Source of the DNA: Solimonas fluminis
GTDB lineage: Bacteria > Pseudomonadota > Gammaproteobacteria > Nevskiales > Nevskiaceae
Assembly: GCF_002930645.1 (NCBI RefSeq)
Contig: NZ_PSNW01000007.1
Location: 155,303-219,302, forward strand
DNA length: 64,000 bases
Direction: 5' to 3'
Below the pieces are notes generated by a model, which was given only the letters and a program-made list of their open reading frames with translations, had not been told where the DNA came from and searched no databases. The translations under genes and the position numbers were made by a program. Positions 1 through 9,229 of the stretch are shown piece by piece. The first letter of the stretch is position 1. Every line of letters begins with the position of its first letter.

Positions 1-30
1 TTTTTTAATGATACGGCGACCACCGAGATC
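1..30. other. Illumina P5 adapter read-through at contig end
   Basis: Bases 7-30 match 24 consecutive bases of the Illumina P5 flow-cell adapter, and bases 1-6 are a T homopolymer. On the minus strand this reads as adapter followed by A-run, the usual picture of read-through past a short insert. The speA reading frame stays open through it but loses family similarity from about base 30 downwards. These bases should be trimmed; they are not part of the genome. Confidence 0.95.
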
Positions 31-872
31 GGCGCGCCGAGCTTGCGCAGCTCCACGTAGAAGCGCGCGGCCTCGCGCATGCCGCGCTGGATGTCCTGCA
101 CGTTGGCCACCTGCGAGCCGAGGTGGAAGTGGACCATCTGCACGGAGTCCACGAAGCCGGCCGCACGCACCTGCTCCAGCGCCTCCAGCACCTGGCTGGT
201 GGACAGGCCGAACTTGGACTTCTCGCCGCCGGTGTTCTGCCACTTGCCGGCCGAGATCGAGGCCAGGCGCACGCGCAGGCCGATCAGCGGCTTCACGTCG
301 AGCCGGCGCGATTCCTCGATCACCAGCGGCAGTTCGGAAGGCTTCTCGACGACGATGTAGACCTGGTGGCCCAGCTTCTGGCCGATCAGGGCCCGGCGGA
401 CGTAGCCGCGGTCCTTGTAGCCGTTGCAGACGATCACGCTGCCCGGGCGGGCCACGCCCAGCACCGCCGCCAGCTCCGGCTTGGAGCCGGCCTCCAGGCC
501 CACGCGCTCGCCGCCGTGGCGGACGATCTCCTCGACCACCTCGCGCTGCTGGTTGACCTTGATCGGGTAGACCGCGGTGTAGCGACCGCCGTAGCCCAGG
601 TCGCCGATGACCCCGGCGAAGGCCCCGGTCAGGGCGTCCACCCGGTCGTGCAGGATGTTGGCGAAGCGCACCAGGACCGGCAGCTGCAGGCCCTCGGCCG
701 GCAGCTTGCGGGCTAGCTCGTAGAGGTCGATCTCGACCGGGGAAGCCTCCCGCTGGGGGCGGACGGTCAGGTGGCCGGCGGCATTGACGTCGAAATACCC
801 CTCGCCCCACCAGGGCATGTTGTAGAGGTCGCGGGCCTGGGCAGGGGTCCAGGGGGCGGTCATGTCATTCAT
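1..872 (-). CDS. speA: biosynthetic arginine decarboxylase, N-terminal part (truncated by contig end)
   Basis: The gene encodes the PLP enzyme that converts arginine to agmatine, the first step of the ADC route to putrescine. The N-terminus reads MNDMTAPWTPAQARDLYNMP, followed by WWGEGYFDVN, both typical of SpeA. The PLP-lysine segment VYPIKVNQQREVVEE is visible near residue 100. About 280 of the usual ~630 residues are present; the rest lies off the contig, and the last 30 bases are adapter. ATG at 872 is chosen because it gives the family N-terminus; an in-frame ATG three codons later is the alternative. It is divergent from speE, so arginine decarboxylation and spermidine synthesis are encoded side by side. 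Confidence 0.93.
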   Translation of the reverse strand, partial: MNDMTAPWTPAQARDLYNMPWWGEGYFDVNAAGHLTVRPQREASPVEIDLYELARKLPAEGLQLPVLVRFANILHDRVDALTGAFAGVIGDLGYGGRYTAVYPIKVNQQREVVEEIVRHGGERVGLEAGSKPELAAVLGVARPGSVIVCNGYKDRGYVRRALIGQKLGHQVYIVVEKPSELPLVIEESRRLDVKPLIGLRVRLASISAGKWQNTGGEKSKFGLSTSQVLEALEQVRAAGFVDSVQMVHFHLGSQVANVQDIQRGMREAARFYVELRKLGAPISVVAVSLK

Positions 873-935
873 TGGCAAGGCTCGGGCCGATATACTCGCG
901 GCCGCGAATTCTACCCCCTTCAGGAAGCGATCCCC
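873..935. promoter_or_regulatory. divergent speA/speE intergenic region
   Basis: Only 63 bases separate the two start codons. On the plus strand TATACT at 891-896 is a good -10 candidate for speE, about 40 bases upstream of its ATG, but no clear -35 is seen. AGGAAG at 922-927 is the speE ribosome binding site, 8 bases before the ATG. Confidence 0.5.
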
Positions 936-1790
936 ATGACACTTGATTCCAGCTGGTTCACCGAGCCCATGGAGGCCACCGGCACGGCCTTCTCCCTGAA
1001 GGGCAAGAAGCTCCACGAGGAGCAGACCCCCTACCAGAAGATCGAGATCTGGCAGACCGAGACCTTCGGCTACCTGATGACCATCGACGGCTGCACCATG
1101 GTCTCCACCCGCGACAATTTCCTCTACCACGAGATGATGTCGCACCCGGCCCTGAACTCCCACCCGAACCCCCAGAACGTGGTGATCGTGGGCGGCGGCG
1201 ACTGCGGCACCCTGCGCGAGGTGCTCAAGCACCCCGGGGTGAAGTCCGCCACCCAGGTGGAGATCGACGAGCGCGTCACCCGCCTGTCCGAGAAGTACTT
1301 CCCGGAGCTCTGCGACCGGAACAATGACCCCCGCGCCACCCTGTTCTTCGGCGACGGCATCCAGTGGATGAAGGACGCCGCCCCGGGCTCCATCGACCTG
1401 ATCATCATCGATTCCACCGACCCGGTCGGCCCGGCCGAGGGCCTGTTCGGCAAGCGCTTCTACCTCGACTGCATCAAGGCCCTGAAGCCGGACGGCATGC
1501 TGGTGCAGCAGTCCGAGTCGCCCCTGCTGCACCTGGAACTGATCAAGGAGATGCACCAGGCCATGCGGGAGGCCGGCTTCGCCCAGACCACGCTGCTGCA
1601 CTTCCCGCAGGTGATCTACCCCTCCGGGTGGTGGTCGGGCTCCATCGCCTGCAAGCAGGCCGGGCCCCTGGCCCAGCGCCTGGACGAGAAAGCCATCGCC
1701 GCCCTGGACACGCAGTTCTACAACGCCGATACCCACCGCGCGGCCTTTGCGCTGCCGACCTATGTGAAGAAGGCCCTGGCTGGCCTCTGA
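936..1790 (+). CDS. speE: polyamine aminopropyltransferase (spermidine synthase)
   Basis: This cytosolic enzyme transfers the aminopropyl group of decarboxylated S-adenosylmethionine to putrescine, giving spermidine. The 284-residue protein has the N-terminal beta domain (WFTEP at 7-11, QTPYQKIEIW at 30-39) and a Rossmann methyltransferase-like fold with GGGDCG at 86-91. The catalytic segment IIIDSTDPVGPAEGLF starts near residue 156 and carries the acidic residues D159 and D162. Length is normal for the family. An in-frame ATG at 771 exists, but the protein start at 936 has a Shine-Dalgarno site and matches the family N-terminus. A strong terminator follows. Confidence 0.96.
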   Translation: MTLDSSWFTEPMEATGTAFSLKGKKLHEEQTPYQKIEIWQTETFGYLMTIDGCTMVSTRDNFLYHEMMSHPALNSHPNPQNVVIVGGGDCGTLREVLKHPGVKSATQVEIDERVTRLSEKYFPELCDRNNDPRATLFFGDGIQWMKDAAPGSIDLIIIDSTDPVGPAEGLFGKRFYLDCIKALKPDGMLVQQSESPLLHLELIKEMHQAMREAGFAQTTLLHFPQVIYPSGWWSGSIACKQAGPLAQRLDEKAIAALDTQFYNADTHRAAFALPTYVKKALAGL

Positions 1791-1807
1791 AACGTCCGGG
1801 TGAAAAG

Positions 1808-1835
1808 AAACGGGCCGCAATGCGGCCCGTTTTTA
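1808..1835 (+). terminator. rho-independent terminator of speE
   Basis: An 8-bp stem CGGGCCGC/GCGGCCCG at 1811-1818 and 1822-1829 with a 3-base loop is followed by a run of T. It lies 18 bases after the speE stop. The A-run before the stem also allows weaker termination of minus-strand transcription. Confidence 0.9.
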
Positions 1836-1869
1836 TTTGTAAACCAACTTTATTTAATTCAATAGATAT

Positions 1870-2277
1870 TCACTGCGGTGCCGCCGCGGCGGGAGGCACC
1901 GTGCGCCCGGAACAGGTGTCGTCGGCCTGCTTGCGGGCCAGCTCGATCAGCTTCTGGCGATCCTCGGGGCTGTATTCCTTTTCCCGGCCCAGGGCATCGC
2001 GCTCGATCACGCGCGCCGCCTTCTGGTAGGACTCCAGCTCCTGCTTCTTCTTCTCGCAGGCCGCCTTGTCGACCTCGCCATAGGTCGCCGCGGCCGGCGC
2101 CGGTGTGCCGGGCGAGGAGGCCGGCGGCGCGTTGACCCCCACCCGCTTCCAGCCGGGCTGGGGCTGGTCGCCGTAGTGCACGCGGCCACTGGGGTCCACC
2201 CACTTGTAGACTTCCGCCGCCATCGCCGGCACCGTCGCCAGCGCCAGTCCCAGCACCACCACCCTCGCCATCCGCAT
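1870..2277 (-). CDS. DUF4124 domain-containing periplasmic protein
   Basis: A 135-residue secreted protein: a signal peptide (MRMARVVVLGLALATVPAMA) is followed at once by the DUF4124 signature EVYKWVDPSGRVHYGDQP. The middle is a Pro/Ala-rich linker, and the C-terminal half is charged and predicted helical (ACEKKKQELESYQKAARVIE) with two cysteines. DUF4124 proteins are common in Gamma- and Betaproteobacteria and their function is unknown. It is divergent from the CDGSH gene. A second DUF4124 gene lies at 60000-60587 in this window. Confidence 0.88.
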   Translation of the reverse strand: MRMARVVVLGLALATVPAMAAEVYKWVDPSGRVHYGDQPQPGWKRVGVNAPPASSPGTPAPAAATYGEVDKAACEKKKQELESYQKAARVIERDALGREKEYSPEDRQKLIELARKQADDTCSGRTVPPAAAAPQ

Positions 2278-2345
2278 GCTTCGCTCCAGTACGCCCCTTG
2301 AAGCCAGTGTATTACGCTGCCCGCCGGCCTGTCAGCGAACCCCGG

Positions 2346-2594
2346 ATGCAGCCTGAAATCCCCATGAGAGCGGCCTGTCCGCTCGACCTCGAACCCGGCG
2401 ACTACCTTTGGTGCGCCTGCGGCCGCTCGCGCCGCCAGCCGTTCTGCGACGGCTCGCACGAGGGCAGCGGCTTTTCTCCCCTGCCCTTCACGATCAAGCC
2501 CGGACGCGTGCGCACGCACTGGCTCTGCGGCTGCAAGCACACCCGGCATCCGCCCTTCTGCGACGCCAGCCACAACCGGCTGCCGCGGAGCTGA
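2346..2594 (+). CDS. CDGSH-type iron-sulfur protein (two zinc-finger-like CDGSH motifs)
   Basis: A small protein of 82 residues with two tandem CDGSH 2Fe-2S binding motifs: CACGRSRRQPFCDGSH and CGCKHTRHPPFCDASH. Each motif offers the three cysteines and one histidine that hold a 2Fe-2S cluster, so two clusters are expected. Bacterial tandem CDGSH proteins of this size are cytosolic and are thought to act in electron transfer or redox sensing. The start is uncertain: ATG at 2298, 2346 and 2364 are in frame, and none has a good Shine-Dalgarno site; 2346 fits the usual family length. Confidence 0.85.
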   Translation: MQPEIPMRAACPLDLEPGDYLWCACGRSRRQPFCDGSHEGSGFSPLPFTIKPGRVRTHWLCGCKHTRHPPFCDASHNRLPRS

Positions 2595-2631
2595 ACGGGA
2601 AAGGGCGGCCCGAGGGCCGCCCTTTCCCGTT
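2594..2631. terminator. long GC-rich hairpin between convergent genes
   Basis: A perfect 17-bp inverted repeat (2594-2610 with 2615-2631, 4-base loop) lies between the CDGSH gene on plus and amtB on minus and overlaps the last base of the CDGSH stop codon. It has no T-run on either side, so it is probably a shared, bidirectional stem for both transcripts rather than a canonical terminator. Confidence 0.7.
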
Positions 2632-2645
2632 GCCGCCCGTCCGGA

Positions 2646-3938
2646 TCAGAGCGACTGCAGGTCGTAGCCACGCTCGTTGTGCTGCGTGGTATCGAGGCCC
2701 AGCGTCTCCTCTTCGTCGTTCACGCGCAGGCCGGCGACGGCAGCCACCAGCTTCAGCAGCACCCAGGTCAGCAGCGCCGTATAGGCAATGGTGGCGCCGA
2801 TGCCCAGCAGCTGTACGCCGACCTGGGAGCCCATGTCCATGCCTTCGGCATAGCCCTGGCCGCTGAACACCCCCAGCGCCGAGGACGCGAAGATGCCGGC
2901 GGCGAAGGTGCCGAGCATGCCGCCGACCCCGTGGACCGGGAACACGTCGAGCGAGTCGTCGATCCTCAGCACGCGCTTCAGTCCGTGGGTGGCGAAGAAG
3001 CAGACGAAGCCGGCCACCAGGCCGATCACCAGCGCGCCGCCGGGGCCGACGTAGCCCGAGGCCGGCGTGATCGTGCCCAGGCCCGCCACCATGCCGGTGA
3101 CGATGCCCAGTGCCGAGGGCTTGCCGTACTTGACCCATTCGATGGCGCTCCACATCAGCGCACCGGCGGCGGCCGAGGTGTGGGTGACCAGGATCGCCAT
3201 GCCGGCATTGCCGCCGGCCGACAGGGCCGAGCCGCCGTTGAAGCCGAACCAGCCCACCCAGAGCATGCCGGCACCGGTCACGGTCATGGTCATGTTGTGC
3301 GGCATCATCGGCGTCTGCATGAAGCCACGGCGCGAGCCCAGCACGATGGCGGCCACCAGCGCGGCCACGCCGGCGGTGATATGGACCACGGTGCCGCCGG
3401 CGAAGTCCAGCAGGCCGCGCTTGAACAGCCAGCCGTCGGCCGCCCAGACCCAGTGGCAGACCGGCAGGTAGACCGCCAGCAGCCAGAGCACCGAGAACAG
3501 CAGCATCGCCGAGAACTTCATGCGTTCGGCGAAGCCGCCCACCACCAGCGCCGGGGTGATCGCGGCAAAGGTCAGCTGGTACATCACGAACACGGTCTCG
3601 GGAATGGTCCCGTTCACCGAGTTCTCGCCCACGCCGTAGAGGAAGGCCTTGGACAGGCCGCCGATGAAGCCGTTGCCAGGGGCGAAGGCCAGGCTGTAGC
3701 CGCAGACCAGCCAGATCACCGACACCACGCAGACGATGGCGAAGCACTGCACCAGCACCGACAGCACGTTCTTGGCCCGCACCAGGCCGCCGTAGAACAG
3801 GGCCAGGCCCGGCAGGCTCATGAACAGCACCAGGGCCGTCGATGTCATCATCCAGGCGGTGTCGCCGGAATTGATGCCTTCCTGCGCCGACGCCGCCACG
3901 GGCATCAGCGCGATCAGCGCGCAGATCAGTTTCCTCAT
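2646..3938 (-). CDS. amtB: ammonium transporter (first AmtB paralogue)
   Basis: A trimeric inner-membrane ammonia/ammonium channel. After a signal peptide (MRKLICALIALMPVAASA) come about eleven membrane segments. The pore histidine pair is visible in GTVVHITAGVA and FPVHGVGGMLG, and the phenylalanine-gate segment LFYGGLVRAKN is present. The C-terminal tail EEETLGLDTTQHNERGYD is the PII-binding region. The ATG at 3938 is preferred over one at 3956 because GGGGGAG sits 5 bases before it. It lies downstream of glnK, separated by a terminator-like hairpin, so its level may be set by partial readthrough. Confidence 0.93.
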   Translation of the reverse strand: MRKLICALIALMPVAASAQEGINSGDTAWMMTSTALVLFMSLPGLALFYGGLVRAKNVLSVLVQCFAIVCVVSVIWLVCGYSLAFAPGNGFIGGLSKAFLYGVGENSVNGTIPETVFVMYQLTFAAITPALVVGGFAERMKFSAMLLFSVLWLLAVYLPVCHWVWAADGWLFKRGLLDFAGGTVVHITAGVAALVAAIVLGSRRGFMQTPMMPHNMTMTVTGAGMLWVGWFGFNGGSALSAGGNAGMAILVTHTSAAAGALMWSAIEWVKYGKPSALGIVTGMVAGLGTITPASGYVGPGGALVIGLVAGFVCFFATHGLKRVLRIDDSLDVFPVHGVGGMLGTFAAGIFASSALGVFSGQGYAEGMDMGSQVGVQLLGIGATIAYTALLTWVLLKLVAAVAGLRVNDEEETLGLDTTQHNERGYDLQSL

Positions 3939-3956
3939 TTGCTCCCCCTTGAGCAT

Positions 3957-3986
3957 AAAAAAACCCCCGTCGCCGTTGACGGGGGT
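3957..3986 (-). terminator. terminator/attenuator between glnK and amtB
   Basis: On the minus strand a 9-bp stem ACCCCCGTC/GACGGGGGT (3978-3986 with 3963-3971, 6-base loop) is followed by seven T residues. It lies between the glnK stop and the amtB start, so part of the glnK transcription should stop here. Confidence 0.88.
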
Positions 3987-4003
3987 ATGTTGTTCTACAG
4001 GAC

Positions 4004-4342
4004 TCAGACCGCTTCGACCCCGGACTCGCCGGTGCGGATGCGGACGGTCTGGTCGAGGTCGTAGACGAAGATCTTGCCGTCTCCGATCTGGCCGGTCTTG
4101 GCGGCCTTCTGGATGGCTTCCACGGCCTTGTCGATCATGTCGGGGCCCAGGGCCACTTCCAGCTTGATCTTGGGCAGCAGGTCCACCGTGTACTCGGCGC
4201 CGCGGTACAGCTCGGTGTGGCCCTTCTGGCGGCCGAAACCGCGCACCTCGGTCACCGTCATGCCCTGGACCCCGATGTCGGCCAGCGCCTCGCGCACGGC
4301 GTCGAGCTTGAAGGGCTTGATGATGGCGATGAGCATTTTCAT
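4004..4342 (-). CDS. glnK: nitrogen regulatory protein PII (GlnK type), paired with first amtB
   Basis: The 112-residue PII trimer subunit senses 2-oxoglutarate, ATP/ADP and uridylylation state and blocks AmtB when nitrogen is plentiful. The T-loop carries Y51 in ELYRGAEY, the uridylylation site of GlnD, and the C-terminal signature GKIFVYDLDQTVRIRTGE is intact. The ATG at 4342 gives the exact family length and N-terminus [14 protein letters not shown]; upstream in-frame codons are not expected to be translated. It is followed by amtB and is one of two PII genes in the window. Confidence 0.94.
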   Translation of the reverse strand: MKMLIAIIKPFKLDAVREALADIGVQGMTVTEVRGFGRQKGHTELYRGAEYTVDLLPKIKLEVALGPDMIDKAVEAIQKAAKTGQIGDGKIFVYDLDQTVRIRTGESGVEAV

Positions 4343-4379
4343 GGCTGGCTCCGCGGGTCCGTCGGGAATTTTTGGAGCG

Positions 4380-4393
4380 GCAAGTCTACCACC
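4380..4393 (-). promoter_or_regulatory. weak sigma-54 promoter candidate upstream of glnK
   Basis: The minus strand reads GG-N10-GC with TTGC at the -12 position (GG at 4393-4392, GC at 4381-4380). The predicted start at about 4368 leaves a 25-base leader before the glnK ATG. The -24 half deviates from TGGCAC, so support is modest. It lies just after the terminator of the upstream amtB. Confidence 0.3.
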
Positions 4394-4404
4394 GCCCCCC
4401 GCCG

Positions 4405-4438
4405 AAAAAGAAAAGGGCGGGTGCCTTGGCACCCGCCC
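4405..4438 (-). terminator. rho-independent terminator of second amtB
   Basis: On the minus strand an 11-bp stem GGGCGGGTGCC/GGCACCCGCCC (4438-4428 and 4425-4415) with a 2-base loop is followed by two short T-runs. It lies about 40 bases after the amtB stop codon. Confidence 0.85.
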
Positions 4439-4478
4439 CTGGAAGCCCGCCGGTGGAGGCCGGCGGGGGTCGTTCTGC

Positions 4479-6002
4479 TTAGTTGTAGGCCTTCTCGCCG
4501 TGCTCGGCGACGTCCAGGCCCTCGGATTCCTGCTCTTCGGTGACGCGCAGGCCGACGGTGAACTTCAGGGCCAGCAGGGTCACCGCGGAAACCACGGCGC
4601 TCCAGACGATGGCGATCAGGACGGCCTTCACCTGGATCATGATCTGCGCCGAGGAGTAGCCGGCGGTCAGTTCGACCCAGTTGTTGTACACGCCCACGCC
4701 GCCCTTGGCCGGATCGACGAACACGCCGGTCAGGATGGCGCCGATGATGCCGCCCACCGCGTGGACACCGAAGGCGTCGAGGGCGTCGTCATAGCCCAGG
4801 ACCTTCTTCAGGTAGGCCACCGAGAAGAAGCAGACCACGCCGCAGACCAGGCCGATGACCAGGGCGCCGTTGATGCCGACGAAACCGCAAGCCGGGGTGA
4901 TGCCCACCAGGCCCGCGATGGCGCCCGAGATGATGCCCAGCAGCGAGGGCTTGCCCTTCAGGATCCACTCGGCGAAGAACCAGGCGATACCGGCGGCAGC
5001 GGTGGCGAAGGCGGTGTTGGCGAACGCCAGGACCGCGTAGCCGTTGGCCTCGAGGTTGGAGCCGGCGTTGAAGCCGAACCAGCCGAACCACAGCAGCGAG
5101 GCGCCGATCATCGACATGGTCAGGCTGTGCGGAGCCATCGAGGTCTTGCCGTAGCCCGAGCGCTTGCCGACGATGATGGCGGCCACCAGGCCCGCGACAC
5201 CGGCGTTGATGTGCACCACGGTGCCGCCGGCGAAGTCCAGCGCGCCCAGCTGCCAGAGGTAGCCCGCGGTGGCGTTGAGGCTGTCGACCTGGTCCAGGCT
5301 GGTGTAGGCATCCGGACCCGCCCACCACCAGACCATGTGCGCCATCGGCAGGTAGGACAGGGTGAACCAGACCACCGAGAAGATCAGCACGGCCTTGAAC
5401 TTCATGCGCTCGGCGTAGGCGCCGGCGATCAGGGCCACGGTGATGCAGGCGAAGGTCATCTGGAACACGGCGAACAGCAGCTCCGGAATCACCACGCCCT
5501 TGCTGAAGGTGGCGGTCGCGGTGAAGAAGCCGTTGGCGTCATAGACCACGCCCTTCAGGAACATCTTGTCGAGCGTGCCGAAGAACGGACCGGTGCCGCT
5601 GAAGGCGACCGAGTAGCCGTAGACACACCACAACACGCCGATCAGGCAGAAGATGGCGAAGGTCTGGGTCAGGGTCGACAGCATGTTCTTCTGGCGGACC
5701 ATGCCGCCGTAGAACAGGGCCAGACCCGGCAGGGACATCAGCAGCACGAACGCGGTGGAAACCAGCATCCACGCCACGTTGCCTTCATTGAAGACCGGCG
5801 GGGTCGGCTTGGCTTCCTCGGCGGGGGCCGCGGCGGCCTCGGCCGGAGCCGCTTCAGCGGGAGCGGCTTCGGCGGGAGCCGCAGCCTCGGCCGTCGCGGC
5901 GGCCTCGACGGCAGCCGCCGCCGGTGCTTCCTCCGCCCAGGCGGGCGCGGCGAGGCCGCACATGGCGGCCAGCATCAATGCACTTAGAGTCTTACGCATC
6001 AT
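4479..6002 (-). CDS. amtB: ammonium transporter with Ala/Glu/Pro-rich periplasmic N-terminus
   Basis: A second AmtB-family channel of 507 residues. The signal peptide (MMRKTLSALMLAAMCGLAAP) is followed by an unusual ~45-residue segment made of Ala, Glu and Pro with repeated APAEA units, before the transporter core starts at FNEGNVAWMLVSTAFVLLMS. Pore histidines are seen in GTVVHINAGVAG and FGVHAVGGIIG, and the C-terminal tail EEQESEGLDVAEHGEKAYN is the PII-binding type. ATG at 6002 gives the best spacing to the AAGGGA site; 6008 and 5999 are alternatives. It lies 13 bases after the second PII gene and is clearly co-transcribed with it. Confidence 0.92.
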   Translation of the reverse strand: MMRKTLSALMLAAMCGLAAPAWAEEAPAAAAVEAAATAEAAAPAEAAPAEAAPAEAAAAPAEEAKPTPPVFNEGNVAWMLVSTAFVLLMSLPGLALFYGGMVRQKNMLSTLTQTFAIFCLIGVLWCVYGYSVAFSGTGPFFGTLDKMFLKGVVYDANGFFTATATFSKGVVIPELLFAVFQMTFACITVALIAGAYAERMKFKAVLIFSVVWFTLSYLPMAHMVWWWAGPDAYTSLDQVDSLNATAGYLWQLGALDFAGGTVVHINAGVAGLVAAIIVGKRSGYGKTSMAPHSLTMSMIGASLLWFGWFGFNAGSNLEANGYAVLAFANTAFATAAAGIAWFFAEWILKGKPSLLGIISGAIAGLVGITPACGFVGINGALVIGLVCGVVCFFSVAYLKKVLGYDDALDAFGVHAVGGIIGAILTGVFVDPAKGGVGVYNNWVELTAGYSSAQIMIQVKAVLIAIVWSAVVSAVTLLALKFTVGLRVTEEQESEGLDVAEHGEKAYN

Positions 6003-6015
6003 TGTCATGATTCCC

Positions 6016-8258
<2,243 letters not shown>

Positions 8259-8304
8259 GCGGGCCTGCCCCCCGCCAGCCGCCGGGGACAGGACCTCCGG
8301 GCAA

Positions 8305-8329
8305 GAAAAAAGGGCCGCTTGCGCGGCCC
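8305..8329 (-). terminator. rho-independent terminator after the TorF-type porin
   Basis: On the minus strand GGGCCGC-GCAA-GCGGCCC is followed by six T residues (8310-8305). The same stem and loop are found again at 9183-9207. Confidence 0.88.
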
Positions 8330-8360
8330 TTCCTGGGACTTGGGAGTCGTCCGGTACCGC

Positions 8361-9029
8361 TTACAGGTCGAAAGCCTTCTTCAGGCCGACGAAGAAGGCT
8401 TCCTTGCCGAGGATGTCGTCCTCGGAGTTGGCAGCCACGGCAGCGCTGAAGGTGTAGCCGCCTTCCACCGTCTTCGACAGGGTCAGGCTGTAGTCGAGGT
8501 AGGTGTCTTCGCCATCGGTGAGCGTGATGCCCGTTTCGACGCCGTCGCCGAAGCTGTAGCCGATCTGCGGCGTCAGCGACAGCGTCTCGCTCAGGGCGAA
8601 GGGATAGTTCGCCGTCACGTAGAAGGCTTCGTCTTCGGACGCGCCGAATTCGGGGCTGTAGTAGAGCTTCAGGCCCAGGCCGGCCACGGTGATGCCGCCG
8701 TAGATTTCGGAGAAGTTGGCCTTGGTGGCATCGCGATAGCCGTAGAAGATGTAGCCGACGTCATAAGCCACTTCGCCCGCCTTGCCGGCGAAACCCGCGT
8801 ACAGATCGGTCTCGTAGGAGCCGAAGGACGTGTTGGAAGTCCACACGCCCGTGTAGAACCCGCTGGCATGCGAATAGTCGAGGCCGCCCTGGACAGCGGC
8901 ATCGTCAGCGGTCTGCGTGATGCCGCGGAACAGGTAGTTGCTGAACGCGGCGACATTGCCCGTCGCCCCCGCGAACGCCGAACCGCTGGTCATCAAAGCA
9001 GCCGCAACGGCAATGTGCTTCAGTTTCAT
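8361..9029 (-). CDS. TorF family outer-membrane barrel (putative porin)
   Basis: A 222-residue protein with a signal peptide ending AFA and a small beta barrel. The start of the mature protein, NVAAFSNYLFRGITQT, and alternating aromatic strands (YTGVWTSNTSF, YDVGYIFYGYRD) are the hallmarks of the TIGR02001/TorF family, first noted near nickel and metal-uptake genes. The protein ends in KKAFDL rather than a C-terminal phenylalanine. It has its own terminator. The substrate is unknown. Confidence 0.82.
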   Translation of the reverse strand: MKLKHIAVAAALMTSGSAFAGATGNVAAFSNYLFRGITQTADDAAVQGGLDYSHASGFYTGVWTSNTSFGSYETDLYAGFAGKAGEVAYDVGYIFYGYRDATKANFSEIYGGITVAGLGLKLYYSPEFGASEDEAFYVTANYPFALSETLSLTPQIGYSFGDGVETGITLTDGEDTYLDYSLTLSKTVEGGYTFSAAVAANSEDDILGKEAFFVGLKKAFDL

Positions 9030-9182
9030 GCTTCGCCTCTCCTGAGGAAAATCAAAATTTAAGTTGGTTCAAGGCAACGGCGCCGCTTGGTGTCGGGCCG
9101 AACCCCCGGCATGAAAGAGCAAGCAGCATGCCAGCCGATCCGGTGCATGCCCGAGGCCATCCTGCCCTTTTTCGGGGCAAAC

Positions 9183-9207
9183 AAAAAAAGGGCCGCTTGC
9201 GCGGCCC
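9183..9207 (-). terminator. rho-independent terminator of the BBP2-type barrel gene
   Basis: On the minus strand GGGCCGC-GCAA-GCGGCCC is followed by seven T residues. The stem and loop are identical to those at 8312-8329. Confidence 0.9.
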
Positions 9208-9229
9208 TCTTTCGTGACTGAAGCAGCGA

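Noticed and set aside
771-935. N-terminal extension of SpeE from an ATG at 771
   Set aside because: It would lie over the speA start and has no family similarity; the 936 start has a ribosome binding site.
5800-5930. APAEA tandem repeats as a DNA repeat locus or CRISPR
   Set aside because: It is a low-complexity coding segment in AmtB; units are 12-18 bases without spacers.
2679-5987. Very long plus-strand open frames opposite the amtB/glnK genes, rich in His, Gln, Asp and Gly
   Set aside because: They are antisense shadows of high-GC genes; composition is unlike any protein and the minus-strand genes are clear family members.
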